A stretch of DNA of 64,000 nucleotides from Nectonema munidae (GCA_030549495.1 JAUIRK010000902.1:336001-400000); one strand, 5' to 3'. Shown: positions 23,179 through 34,545, counted from the first letter of the stretch. Notes: a model not told the origin generated them from the sequence alone. Translations and numbers: made by a program.

Positions 23179-24593
23179 CCATAAAGTTCGGCTTATAATA
23201 CCCCTTTTCATAGCTAAATATCAGTCTTAAAATTAAGAGAGGGTCTTATACGCCAAAGTAAAAAATCTTAGTTTAAAAAATTATAAAAATTTTTTTAGAA
23301 ACTTTTGTAATATTTTTTGTATATAAAATATTTTACATAATTTTTTTTCATAATTTTTTTATCCTAGTTTTTTTACTCAAGCTTAAGCAATATTTTATTT
23401 AAATGGTTTTCTCTCAAAGAAGATCTTATGAAACAGGTTATAAACTTAAAGTGATTGAATTTTCTATCGAAAACTCCATTCATGATAAGGCAAGAAAATT
23501 CAATATTACTAATAAAATGGTAAGAGATTGGAAAAGTAAAAAAATTATTTTAAAGAACTTACCTCGTAAGAGAAGTGGAAAAGCACATTGGCCCATCTTG
23601 GAAGAAAATGTTTCGAATATGATTAAAGAGAAGCATCAAAATAGTTATGTAGTAACCCAAAATCAAATTCACATTTTTGTTCTTCATGGGCAAAATTAAA
23701 TCAAGACATAGCAAAAAAAATTTAAAGCTACCAAATCATGGTGCTATAGATTTATGAAGAGAAATGACTTTGTAATTAGAAGTCAAAATAAAGTTTTAAA
23801 CTTTCAAAAATTTATAATAAATAAACGCAAATAATATAACTATCCACTTTCAAATATTGGAAATATGGACGAAATACCGATCTATTTTGATATGGTTGGA
23901 AATCGAACTGTATCTTTAAAAGGGAAAAAACTATTCTTTTAAAAACGACAGGTCACGAAAAAAACATGTTTTACTGTGGTTTTAGCTTGTTTAGCAGATG
24001 GAACTAAGCTAAAACCCATGGTTATTTTTAAGCAAAAATTGATGCCAAAAATTATGTTTCCCACAAAAAATGGAAATATGCGTCCTCCTTCACACTATAC
24101 TATTTGTGAATTTGTTGACAAAACATGGAATGACTCAAAAAGCCTTCAATTGTTGAATATTCTTTTAAAAATGTTGTATTTCTAATGCAATGGATGGCAC
24201 TGAAGATATAATCATTTGGGAAAATGAAGACCGCGAAACTGAGATAAGAGTGTCTGATCGTGAAGATCCATATGACGATTTCTTAACTGAAGTTGATGAA
24301 GAATTGATTGATCAATTAAACAAAACAGATTCATAAGATAGTCTTTGCTGAGTGGTGTTTTTTAAATTAATAAATTTTATTTTTAAAATGTTTTGTTGCG
24401 AGTTAATTTTTTCGATATATTTTCTTAAATATAGGCAATTTTTTGTAAATTAAAAAGATATTAGTAGATACGTTTTTTTTTTATTTTTGTTACAGGGTCT
24501 TATACGCCGAAAATAAGTATAATTCAGTTTTTTACTTTATGTTATTTAGGGGGGTCTTATACGCCGAGGGGTCTTATAAGCCGAACTTTACGG
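23179..24593 (+). mobile_element. pogo/Tigger-type DNA transposon, 1415 bp
   Basis: The left end CCATAAAGTTCGGCTTATAA and the right end (reverse complement CCGTAAAGTTCGGCTTATAA) form TIRs of about 26 bp with few mismatches. TA is duplicated at 23177-23178 and 24594-24595, as for Tc1/mariner/pogo. Subterminal copies of 'ggtcttatacgcc' occur near both ends (about 23226 and at 24498 and 24554) and may be transposase-binding repeats. The transposase inside is broken, so this copy cannot be autonomous. Confidence 0.92.
23403..24336 (+). pseudogene. pogo-type transposase, decayed
   Basis: The first 98 codons (23403-23699) are open and encode a CENP-B/pogo N-terminal helix-turn-helix: RRSYETGYKLKVIEFSIEN followed by FNITNKMVRDWKS. 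After a stop, later blocks appear in other frames: WCYRFMKRNDFVIR, the first catalytic Asp in NMDEIPIYFD (about 23862), CFTVVLACLADGTKLKPM (about 23973-24020), and a C-terminal acidic tail with DREDPYDDFLTE ending at the stop 24334-24336. The segment with the second and third catalytic residues is deleted between 24180 and 24190. The tail is clearly related to the relic at 28.4-28.5 kb. Confidence 0.88.
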
Positions 24594-24607
24594 TAATAAA
24601 TATATAA

Positions 24608-25035
24608 GGATGGATAGATGCACAAGACATAGAGTTTGCTTATTATTTCGGTCTAAACATTCAATTAGTGAATGACCAAGATGATATAGTTATATTTGCT
24701 CTGGCTGTGAAAGATACAAACGCTTCGTCAACAACTAATAGCATTGTTAAATACGAGTTTAATAAGAGATAACGCTTCAAGCGTGATAAAAAGAGTAGAA
24801 TTGAAAAATAACAAAAATTTAGAAGCAAATCTCTTCACTGTTACCGGCGTTGAAGATGCTTTAATCTAGCCGAGTCTTTGGATGATGTGGATAAAGATTT
24901 CCCGGTACAAACTATAATATTGTTCATGCTAGATGTGCATTGTGCAGTGCACACTTTACAGCGAGCCATACGAGTTGGATTAGATGATATGAATGCATCA
25001 AAACTTATCATAATGCAAGGCTCACGATTCTAGAA
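24608..25035 (+). pseudogene. hAT transposase fragment
   Basis: Broken frames read AYYFGLNIQLVNDQDDIVIF, then AESLDDVDKDFPVQTI and, shifted, HCAVHTLQRAIRVGLDDMNA (about 24940-25000). The CAVHTLQ(L)A phrase is the helical insertion of hAT transposases, just after the second catalytic block. Frameshifts are present and no ends are visible. It directly abuts the pogo element. Confidence 0.55.
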
Positions 25036-25237
25036 ATTTAGAATCCTCTTCCTTTATTTTTATTTGATAGGTGGTAAGAGAAAATTATTATACTGGCAAG
25101 GTCGAATTTTTTGGAATCATTTATATAGGTGTAATCAATTTTCATTATTTTTCCTGTAGATCATAGAATCTTCAATTGAAAAACATGTTCTAAAATTATT
25201 ATTATAACGTTCAGAAAGTTTAATGCAGTTGAAAATG

Positions 25238-25500
25238 TAACGTAAATTCCGGCGTATAAATGTTGGCGCGAATAGGCTTTTCATTTGAAAATGAAGTAGT
25301 CTATCAAGCACACTATGGGAATTGATGAAAGGATATTTGATTGATAGAGAAAACAACTGAAGGTTGGAGAGTTTTATATGAGTGAATGTAGTCTGAAGGT
25401 AAAAGGTCTACTAGACACCCTGCGATGTGTATATGAAAAAATGTGATTGGTTCAGGGGCGCACTTCCTTGAAATTATTGGAGGGACGGACTTTCAAGCGT
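25238..25500. repeat. Junction of a Tigger-type TIR scrap and a CAGGGGCGCAC-family repeat
   Basis: 25238-25262 (CGTAAATTCCGGCGTATAA) resembles the complement of the Tigger 3' end at about 33330-33352. From 25270 the sequence matches the interior of the repeat family at 61285-61457 ('ataggcttttcatttgaaaa', 'attgatgaaaggatatttga', 'gagtgaatgtagtct'). Near 25455 it has 'caggggcgcac', the family's terminal sequence. Confidence 0.6.
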
Positions 25501-25710
25501 TTTCCAAAAAAGAACAAATTTTTCTGAATTCCTACTCCTCTCTTGTCTATTATTTTATTCTTAATTAAGCTTAATATAAACTTTAACGCCCGTCCTATTA
25601 AGCTTAACGTCAACAATGAGGACTTTGAAAGAAAGAAATTATTCATTAATTTTCAGTTGTTATTTCTTCCTAAAAAATGTTTTATTGAGAAAAATAAATT
25701 TAAAAAAAAA

Positions 25711-26520
25711 CACATCGAGATTACATAACTTTTCTTAGGTAATTTCTATCAAAAATGTAAAACAGAATTAACGTTAGAAAACTTGGTATTACAATTTTTT
25801 CATTCTTTTTAATGTATAGGAATAAGTGTAAGTTAGTTAGACTCTCAAAAAAGGCTATAAAATAAAGATAAAATTGTGCAAACAAGGGTTAGGGTTTAAA
25901 TAAAAATTAATAAAATAAAAAACACATCGAGATTAAATAACTTTTCTTAGGTAATTTCTATCAAAAATGTAAAACAGAATTAACGTTAGAAAACTTGGTA
26001 TTAGAATTTTTCATTCTTTTAATGTATAGGAATAAGTGTAAGTTAGTTAGACTCTCAAAAAAGGCTATAAAATAAAGATAAAATTGTGCAAACAAGGATT
26101 AGGGTTTAAATAAAAATTAATAAAATAAAAAACACATCGAGATTACATAACTTTTCTTAGGTAATTTTTATCAAAAATGTAAAACAGAATTAACGTTAGA
26201 AAACTTGGTATTAGAATTTTTTCATTCTTTTTAATGTATAGGAATAAGTGTAAGTTAGTTAGACTCTCAAAAAAGGCTATAAAATAAAGTTAAAATTGTG
26301 CAAACAAGGATTAGGGTTTAAATAAAAATTAATAAAATAAAAAACACATCGAGATTACATAACTTTTCTTAGGTAATTTTTATCAAAAATGTAAAACAGA
26401 ATTAACGTTAGAAAACTTGGTATTAGAATTTTTTCATTCTTTTTAATGTATAGGAATAAGTGTAAGTTAGTTAGACTCTCAAAAAAGGCTATAAAATAAA
26501 GATAAAATTGTGCAAACAAA
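25711..26520. repeat. Tandem array, four units of about 211 bp
   Basis: Units begin at 'cacatcgagatta' at 25711, 25923, 26133 and 26345 (periods 212, 210 and 212). Each contains 'aacttttcttaggtaattt', 'gaattaacgttagaaaactt', 'gtaagttagttagactctca' and 'aaattgtgcaaacaagg'. Divergence between units is low, mostly single bases and T-run length, so amplification was recent. Only one partial unit exists in the related repeat at about 61480-61620. Not coding. Confidence 0.93.
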
Positions 26521-26689
26521 AATCAAACAATAAATTAAGATTGCATTACTTCATTTTTCTCAGCATCATTCAAAAATAGTTTAAAAGCTAAATTGGTGCA
26601 AACTACAAAAATCTACAAAAAGTAAAAGAACTTTTAACATTTTGGAATAATTTGCCGAAAAATCTTGACTTTGAGATATACATCTCGTA

Positions 26690-26790
26690 TAAATAGAGGT
26701 AGGACAACAACCCCCCTCCCCTTAGGAGAAATCCCTCCCCTCAAAATGAGAAGAAGACACCCTCTCCTCCTCTCTCAAAAATTCATCTGT
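26690..26790. mobile_element. Fragment of the poly-C element family
   Basis: 'gtaggacaacaacccccctc' followed by 'aatccctcccctcaaaatga' matches phrases of the element at 3905-4528. Only the left terminal part is recognisable here. Confidence 0.5.
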
Positions 26791-27048
26791 AATTTGTTGT
26801 AAGTTTATTTGATTGTATTTATAAGTTTTTAGGGGAAGTCTTCACTCTCATCATTCTATACAATAATTTTTGTTGTACTTTCATCTGTATTTTGAGCAGA
26901 AGTGTTCATATGTGAATATAATCTTTTTATATTATCATACTACGCAATAATTTTTGTTGTACTTTCATCCGTATTTTGAACGAAAGCACCTCTTTATATT
27001 ACCATACTACAAAATAATTTTATCTCATCTGCAAATGTTCATAAAAAA

Positions 27049-27420
27049 TAACAAAGGTGGAGATAAGTTGTGTTTTGAGGGACACGTCTTATCAAAAAAA
27101 GCAACAAAGAAGACTCGTATCTGATGGGAGTGTTCACGAAGGAAACTTGAAAGCTGCAAAGGTGCTGTGACAAATAATGACGTTCACGTCACACTGCATA
27201 ACCATGAAGCTGATGTACTTAACTTGCAGTAGAAGTGATCAAAATGCGTGAGAAAGCTGAGACAACTAGAGAAAGGCCTTCCCAGATTTTGAGCAGTGCG
27301 ATTATGCAGGCCAAAGATCAAGTTCGTGTGCGACTCGACAGCAGCGAAACAATGAAGCGAAGCCTTCGACGTCAGAAGAGAGGAGCTCTTCCAAAGTCGA
27401 CCCCCTTTTCTGGTTAAAGA
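27049..27420 (+). pseudogene. FLYWCH-type MULE transposase fragment
   Basis: One frame reads GHVLSKKATKKTRI, a stop where the zinc-finger aromatic is expected, then WECSRRKLESCKGAV and VHVTLHNHEADV. That is the W-x-C...C-K-G...H-x-H pattern of a FLYWCH zinc finger. After a frameshift, 27235-27417 reads MREKAETTRERPSQIL and RSLRRQKRGALPKS, the linker that follows FLYWCH in MULE transposases. The MULE catalytic domain is missing. The next sequence is a Tigger relic. Confidence 0.65.
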
Positions 27421-27429
27421 TTTGTCTTT

Positions 27430-28535
27430 AACCAAATGTGCGAATCGTGGTCAAAATAAAGAAAGATGGTAGGGATTAGAGAGGGAAATAGCGACATGGG
27501 TGTTATCTGAACGTCAATGTAGCAGAATCGTAACAAGAGTCCTTATCCGACTGAAAGCTTTACAATGGGCAGCTAAGAATAAAGAAGACCGCATGGATTT
27601 CAAGGCAACTGTCAGTTGGTGTTCCCGTTTTATGCATCGTCATTCTCTTGTCATTAGTCAAAAGATAACAATTGCTCAACAGCTGCCAAAATATTTGGAC
27701 CACAAGATCACGCAATTCCAGACCTTTGTCATGAATAAAGAAAACGAAATAAATACGACATGGATCATGTTGGAAATATGGACGAAACGCTCATGTTTTT
27801 TGATGTTGTCGGTAACGCTACAATTAACAAAAAAGAAGAGTAGACAGTTCTGGTCAAGACCACACCGCACTAAAAACAACACTTCACCGTCATATGGCAT
27901 GCCTCTCTGATAGAACAAAACAGCCACCTATGAAAATATTTAAGAGAAAAACGATGCCAAAAAACAAGTTTCCGCCAGGGGTTGTAATATGTACAAGAAA
28001 AAGGATGGATGGACGATAGTGGGTGTATCAAATGGATTAACGAAGTGTATGCCCGTCGGCCAGGCGTTATGCTTAAACCCAAATCGTTGTTAGTGTGGGA
28101 CATGTTTAAGTCGCATTTAACGGATACTACAAAAAAAGCATTAGAATCGAAAAAAATAGATATGGTGGTGATTCCAGGTGGATTAACATCCGTACCAAGT
28201 TTTTTTGCGCACCAAGTGGAATGAGTGGATGGTATCGGGAGAAAAAACCTACACTGCCGCCGGTAAATATTCGTTCTGCAGCTTTGCCTACAGTGTGTCT
28301 GTGAGTAAAAGATTCCTGAGACTTTATTGATCCAAAAATCATTGCCAAGTCATTCAAAAAATGCTCAATTACTAATGCGATGGACGGTACGGAGGATGAT
28401 ATGTTATGGTAAGAGGATGACGATATACCTTCATCATCAGTGGAGCATGACATTATTCCAGAAGAGGATCCTTACGATGACCATTTGAATAGTGAGGAAT
28501 GGGACTCTCTGTTTGATCAATCTCATGTTGAATAG
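27430..28535 (+). pseudogene. Tigger/pogo transposase relic 2
   Basis: Pieces in order: VLSERQCSRIVTRVLIRLKA and DFKATVSWCSRFMHRHS (27500-27660); QLPKYLDHKITQFQTFVMNK; the first catalytic block NMDETLMFFD after a frameshift (about 27773); WMDDSGCIKWINEVYARRPG, the second catalytic block LLVWDMFKSHLTD and a truncated VVIPGGLTS (28009-28195); then after a deletion NAMDGTEDDMLW and the acidic tail EEDPYDDHLN, ending at the stop 28533-28535. The third catalytic region is lost. The matching 3' TIR is not reached until about 33352, because a 4.6 kb element interrupts the non-coding 3' part. Confidence 0.85.
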
Positions 28536-28746
28536 GAATACTATTATTTTACTATTTTATAAATAAATACCTATATGTCATGTTATATTATTTTGATTTA
28601 CGGTGGTTTTATCGAATCTGAATTTACTAGAATTCATGTCATAAAAAACGTCACCGCCGTTTAACCCTATTAGTGCTGGGCAAAATTTGTCCGCTCAAGT
28701 GCCGGGGGCGTAAAGTGCCCCCTATTTTTCTCAGATAACCGTTTAA

Positions 28747-31439
28747 TTGCCGAACTTATTAAAAATATGTTATTCAACTTTAGCCTTGAATATTTAGTTA
28801 AATATACTTACCTTGAAATGAAATAGAAAAAAATGATGATGATGAACAAGTTTTATATGCAATGACAGACCGGTCCATAAGTGGACCATTGGCGAAAAGT
28901 GAAATCAAAATTTTTTTGAAAACAAGCATTTATTAACAAAAGAAAATAAAAGTGGTTATTGATGATAAAGAGGAAAGCAGTCTCGATGGACGTTTTTCTG
29001 GCACGCAAAGCAGCATAAAAGTGAATTTTTTTTTACAAACCACGCATTTTCGGTGTTGTTGCCTTGAAACGGACACTAAATAGTCCCCATTAACACTTCT
29101 AGAACTTTTAGAAAGATGAGAAGGCCCTGGTTTTCTCTTGGTTTGCAAACCTTTCAATTGAAGTAAGTGTAGCGTTATTTCTCTACGCAAGTTTAAATGA
29201 GATGATTTTTTTTCTGTGTTTGTCCTTTCATAATCCTTCCAGGCACCAACAACCGAAAGGTTTATTGCATGCATTGCCAAAGGCCACCACCATTTTTTCG
29301 CCTTTTCTTTAGGCCTATAAGCAGCCAATAACTTTTCAAACACATCAACCCCTCCCATTCCTTGATTGTACTTGCTAATGAGGAAAGAACAGCTAACTTC
29401 GATCTTTTTCTTCTCTAAACGTGACCTTTTAACTGTTCCAACAGGTTCATGCGTACAAAAGTACGATGTAAAAAAATTGTCAAAATAGAATGTATGTTTT
29501 AAATGGTTTTCAATTGTTTGGACAAAGTTTCCTACAACTTGCATGCCCAATGGCATCTTACTTGAACCTCTCTCCTTACCTTGATATATGTGTAAAGACA
29601 AGGGGCAGCCAGAAGAGGAACACATGCACCATATTTTATAGCCAAACCTAATAGGTTTTCCTCTTATAAACTGCTTACACGAATGAGGCCCATAATAAGG
29701 AACTATCGATTCATCTATATTTATCTCTTCATAAAGTGAACTAAACTTCAAAAATTTAGCGTTTAACATTTCATAAATAGGCCTTACTTTTGCCATTTTG
29801 TCTCCTAAATTAATATTAGTATTATCGACAAGATGAAAGTACTTCTTTATTTCTCGATATTACCTGACTCACTAATGAGACTCTAAGATCTAATTGAGTA
29901 GACCAAAAGTTTTCCTCTCTTGGCAATGTATGATATCCCGATAAAAATACCTATGTCCTTCCAATCTAGATCAATTGCTTCGTTTTTTTGATTAGCATAA
30001 GAAGTGGATAGTTTTGCCAGTGTTTCCATGTATTCTTTTGGGAAAACTTTGAAAAAAAATTAATAGGTTCATGAGCTACGTCTTCGGCTAGCTGAGGACA
30101 ATCGACCTGTGAATAAGAAGCTAAATTATTATCAAAGTTTTTCATTTTTTCCATCTGCAGGTTTTATCTTGATCTTCTTCTACTTCAGGGTATGTTACTT
30201 CTATTTCTCCGTATGTATCTTGAGGAAAAGTATCAAGCATATCATTTTCATCAATGTCTTGGGTATCGGTAACAACATTGTTTTCACCAGGAGGAAGTAT
30301 AACTAAATCAATAGGAGTGCCATTTTCCAAAACCTCATCTTCTTCTAAGTGCTCCAAAGCGGAAGATAAATGCTTGAACTTCATTTTGACGGAAAAATCA
30401 ATGAAACGCAAAATAATAAAGAAAAAAGTAGTAGTTGTATTGTAACGAAAAAAGTTGGCTCCACACTAACAAAAGTCGATATATTTTTAGCTTTACAAGA
30501 AGAAACAGTGCAAGCGCAAGAGCAGTAAGAGAATGATAAAAAAGAGTTATTTCAAAAAATGTGGAACTTATATTATGATCTCTTCATATTCATGAAAACA
30601 TATTAGCAAACTGAAATCAATTGATGATACAAAGTACAATGATACTCATCTATTCTACAATTTTTTCAACATTTCTATGACGCGCAAAATTTTTTGTACG
30701 TATCATCATTATGTATACAGTACTGCGAACATGTACCTTCACAAATGTTGATGATACAAGAATTATTGATTCAAATTCCACGCTTCACATTCTTCCTACA
30801 TTATAATAAGATATCATTATTGTATATATTTGTATGTTTACGATGAAAAATATACTGTTTTATTATTTTACTCAATTCATATGTAAAGTGACATGCTAAC
30901 GTCTTCACACAATAAATCAAGAGGTTATATTTTTGAAAGTACAACATTCAACGTCATGAAACTAAAGAAACAGAGATATCAATCATTATGATCAACTCTG
31001 TTGAAAAAATGTACTTTTTCATCGTTTTTTCTAATTATGTGTAAAAAGGGTATATTTCATTGTCACGATACGCCAATGGTCCACTTGTGGATCCTAAATA
31101 CTTTCAAAGAATATGGCGACATATTCAAATTTATTTTTTACAGAAACACATTCGTGACAAAAATAAGAGATAGTATGTCATGAACTGTAAGAATATTTTA
31201 GAATTACTCGAATATTTTTTTTCTAGAATTTGGATTTTATAAAATTAACTTTTTTTACCATTTCACAATTTTTTATCAATTAATAATTTTTAATAAAAAA
31301 ATTTCATTTTATTTATTTTTGTTTTATTTGTGTATCTCAAAGACTTTTCAATTGAACTTAAGAAAAAAAATCAACCTAAAATGTTTCATTGATTTTAATT
31401 TCGATTTTAACAATGAAGTGAAAAGTGGACCATTGGAGG
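28747..31439 (-). mobile_element. Inner TTAA-flanked insertion carrying a piggyBac transposase
   Basis: TTAA at 28743-28746 and 31440-31443 bounds a segment absent from copy 2 of the outer element. In copy 2, 'tttttctcagata' continues directly into 'ttataaatatttttaatg'. The target here was the palindrome CCGTTTAAACGG. The extreme ends do not show an obvious TIR, but 'aagtggaccattgg' occurs three times: about 28880 (+), 31069-31084 (-) and 31422 (+). These may be subterminal transposase-binding repeats. The transposase lies on the minus strand. Confidence 0.75.
28933..30411 (-). pseudogene. piggyBac transposase relic 2
   Basis: An acidic N-terminal piece (30142-30411; EHLEEDEVLENGTP) and degraded middle lead to a 287-codon open frame, 28933-29796. 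This frame has all three catalytic Asp blocks: NIDESIVPYYG, YFDNFFTS, and QGMGGVDVFEKLLAAYRP. It also has KKWWWPLAMHAINLSVVGAW and a Cys-rich C-terminus CVVCKKK. Between DNFFTS and GGVD about 60 residues of the usual core are missing, so the domain cannot fold normally. The N-terminal half is shifted and interrupted. It resembles PGBD-type transposases with a GMGGVD motif. Confidence 0.88.
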
Positions 31440-31490
31440 TTAAACGGTAAGTTTTTATAAATATTTTTAATGTTACATATATATTTCAAC

Positions 31491-32640
31491 TATGCTGAAT
31501 TCAGTGGTGATGTCCATTTTTTATCCAAATCAATCAAACCTGTCAAAAAATTGATTTATATTTGACAGTTCATCTCAAAAAGGAACTTTTTATTTAAATA
31601 ATTATATAAAGTTTTTTATACATGTATACCCATTTTCAAATATGCTGAATTCAGTGGTGATATTCATTTTTTATGAAAATCAATCAAACCTGTCAAAAAA
31701 TTGATCTAAATGTGACAGCTCATCTCAAAAAGGAACTTTTTATCTTAATAATTATATAAAGTTTTTTACACATGTATACACATTTTCAAATATGCTGAAT
31801 TCAGTGGTGATATTCATTTTTTATAAAAATTATTCAAACCTGTCAAAAAAATTGATCTAAATGTGACAGCTCATCTCAAAAAGGAACTTTTTATCTAAAT
31901 AATTATATAAAGTTTTTTACACATGTATACCCATTTTCAAATATGCTGAATTCAGTGGTGATATCCGTTTTTTATGAAAATCAATCAAACCTGCCAAAAA
32001 ATTGATCTAAATGTGACAGCTCATCCTAAAAAGGAACCTTTTATCTAAATAAGTATATAAAGTTTTTTACACATGTATACCCATTTGCAAATATGCTGAA
32101 TTCAGTGGTGATATTCATTTTTTATGAAAATCAATCAAACCTGTCAAAAAATTGATCTAAATGTGTCAGCTCATCCTAAAAAGGAACTTTTTATCTAAAT
32201 AAGTATATAAAGTATTTTACACATGTATACCCATTTTCAAATATGCTGAATTCAGTGGTGATATTTATTTTTATGAAAATCAATCAAACCTGTCTAAAAT
32301 TGATCTAAATGTGACAGCTCATCTAAAAAAAACTTATCTAAATAATTATATAAAGTTTTTTACACATTTATACCCATTTTCAAATATGCTGAATTCAGTG
32401 GTGATATTCATTTTTTATGAAAATCAATCAAACTATCAAAAAATTGATCTAAATGTGACAACTGATCTCAAAAAGAAGCTTTTAATCTAAATAATTATAT
32501 AATGTTTTTTACACATCCATTTTCAAGCATGCTGGATTCAGTGGTGATATTCATTTTTTTATAAAAATCATTCAAACCTGTCAAAAAAGTGATTTACATA
32601 TGACAGCTCATCTCAAAAAAGAAACTTGATTAACACTTAT
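31491..32640. repeat. 150 bp tandem array, repeat alpha, about eight units
   Basis: 'tatgctgaattcagtggtga' recurs at 31491, 31641, 31791, 31942, 32092 and 32242, then more diverged at 32385 and 32529. Periods are 150, 150, 151, 150, 150, 143 and 144. Other unit landmarks are 'tcaatcaaacctgtcaaaaa' and 'tgtgacagctcatct'. Edge units are the most diverged, as expected if central units were homogenised by unequal exchange. Copy 2 of the host element has only one to two units (34650-34850). Old diverged units are also at 41880-42130. Confidence 0.95.
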
Positions 32641-32940
32641 AGGTATTTAAGCAAATTTTATTAACACTTATAGGTATTTTCAAATCCTAAATGTAAAAAA
32701 TGAGTCCAGAAATGAAAACAACATGGTCAATTTGGTATAAAATATATATTTTATGTAAAATGTGAAGGAATGTTTTTGGAGACAATTTTCAGAAGTAAAC
32801 CGCAAATTTGATTAACACTTATAGGTATTTTCAAATCCTAAATGTAAAAAATGAGTCCAGAAATGAAAACAGCATGATCGATTTAGTACAAAAACATATA
32901 TTTTATGTAAAATTTGAAGGCATATTTTATTAGATACATT
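32640..32940. repeat. Repeat beta, two units in copy 1
   Basis: Contains 'cacttataggtattttcaaa', 'aaaaatgagtccagaaatga' and 'gaagtaaaccgcaaatttga' about twice. The same unit is expanded to about ten copies in copy 2 of the element (35640-37195). Confidence 0.88.
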
Positions 32941-33285
32941 TTTGATCAATCAAAATTTTGATTGACATTTTTTAAAAAATAGCCATGATTATTGAAAAAA
33001 TTAAATATAAGTGTGATGCGTTCCAAGCTGTATATAATTATGGGTATTATATAATAATATAGATCCTAAGTTATAAGGTTAAGTACAGATAATGTCCAAA
33101 TTTTGCTGAAAAATTTTAATTTTTGATTTTGATTGACAGTTTTGGACATGAAAGGGTCCTAGCGATTTTAAGAAAAGTCACAAAATTTGAAGGGATATGA
33201 TTCAGCCAATTTTCTACAATTAATTTTTTAGTGAAGGGGGGGGGGGGGGGGTGGCGTTTTACGCCCCCAGCACTAATAGGGTTAA

Positions 33286-33352
33286 GTCGAAGGTGAATTT
33301 TTGAACTTGAAATTTGGTGTCAAATTTTCGACTTATACACGGGAATTTACGG
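33286..33352 (+). mobile_element. 3' terminal end of the split Tigger element
   Basis: 'cgacttatacacgggaattt' followed by 'acgg' and TA fits the pogo/Tigger end structure and mirrors the type of TIR on the element at 23.2-24.6 kb. Removing 28665-33285 would join 'caccgccgttaa' to 'gtcgaaggtgaa', giving a continuous Tigger 3' region. Confidence 0.7.
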
Positions 33353-33353
33353 T

Positions 33354-34545
33354 AGTTATATTTTAGTTGGAGTCAATGTCAAGGAGTCGTAGTCACTAAT
33401 AAAATTTCGACCGCGGAGTCGGAGTCATTATATAACCAATTTTTTCGAAGTACAGAGGCATCAAAACCATAATTTCTTAAACTATGGCGTTTTGCTACAA
33501 AACAGAGAGAAAAACGATAGTCATGTTCTTTACGGGATTAGCGAAAGGCTCTTCAAAGTAGAGGTTCTTTGAATAATACCAAAAAGCCGTCGCTAAATTT
33601 ATCAAGTATTTTAAATTGGTGTAGAAGTGAAAATGTTCGACTTTGCAACTCTGGTCTTCAGCAAACCAAATATTCTTACGCCAGCATTTAGAATAGTAAA
33701 ATTATTTTTATGACGCAACTGAGCGTGCAGTTATTGAAAGAATTATGATAGCAACAAATTACACAAATATAGACGCACCTGCCGAGAAAAGCTGATATAA
33801 TACAAGGCCTCTATAACTCTATAAAGCCTTCTATAACAAATACCCTAACCCTACCCCAAGAGTTATGATAATGAAACGTATACCACTACTTCAACAACAA
33901 CCAAGGCAGATTGATAGGGAATTTACACGACTCTAAAGTTAAATGTCAAGATTTGAATTGATAATTCATTAATCCAACAAAAATATGTGGAACCAATAGT
34001 GTCGGATAAACAGTCATAAGTCTTTTCGTGGCCAAAAAAACAATTAACATAGATAAAATTTAAAAAAGCTCCGTTATTGCACATGAAAGCTTAAACACAT
34101 CAAATGTGAGTTATTTAATTTCACTCATTTTGGATAGAAAAAGCAGGTCCGCTAAACTTTGCACATATCCGTAAGTTTTTTTGCTGACAAGTATTCAGCA
34201 TTTCCCAATTTTCAATAATCAGAGGCTGCGTTCTTCTGTAGTAAGATGTTTGTATCGCAACACTGCTCTTTTCGATAAAACATTAATTGTAGACTTAAAG
34301 CTGGCTAATGAGTAAGTACACATACAACAATCGCCAGAAATTTATGTTGTTTTTTAACGCGTATGTCAGCCCTCAAAGTCATTATTACTCGGAATTGGTC
34401 TCAATAAAAACAGACCAACTCTCAATTGGAAACATTTCGTTACTAATCAATTGTCTGTTAATATAATTTAAGTTTTCGAAGTTTGGGAGACATTTAATAC
34501 TTAACAATTGTTGAATTCGACTGCTATGTACTCAACAGGTAGAGG
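33354..34545. other. Unassigned region between the two piggyBac-type copies
   Basis: Higher in GC than the satellite regions, with short broken frames on both strands. It may be an old transposon, but I cannot name a family. No TIRs are seen. Confidence 0.4.

Larger units (their letters stand above)
28665..33281. mobile_element. TTAA-flanked piggyBac-type element, copy 1 (4.6 kb, composite)
   Basis: Perfect 16 bp TIRs CCCTATTAGTGCTGGG are flanked by TTAA at 28661-28664 and 33282-33285, the piggyBac target signature. Just inside lie 'gggggcgtaaa' on the left and its complement 'ttttacgccccc' on the right, with a G run of 16 at 33236-33251. The interior consists of a nested insert with a decayed piggyBac transposase (28747-31439), eight 150 bp tandem units (31491-32640), two units of a second repeat and a right-hand unique region. 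A second copy is at 34546-38920. The element broke into the 3' part of a Tigger transposon. Confidence 0.9.

Noticed and set aside
25711-26520. Telomeric repeat or CRISPR-like array
   Set aside because: The 'ttagggttt' phrase occurs once per 211 bp unit with no tandem hexamers. Units are contiguous without variable spacers, and the genome is eukaryotic.
28127-28453. 108-codon minus-strand frame
   Set aside because: Antisense to the Tigger relic's catalytic and acidic segments.
33354-34545. A third piggyBac or hAT transposase
   Set aside because: Translations of both strands gave no catalytic block or Cys-rich tail that I could name.
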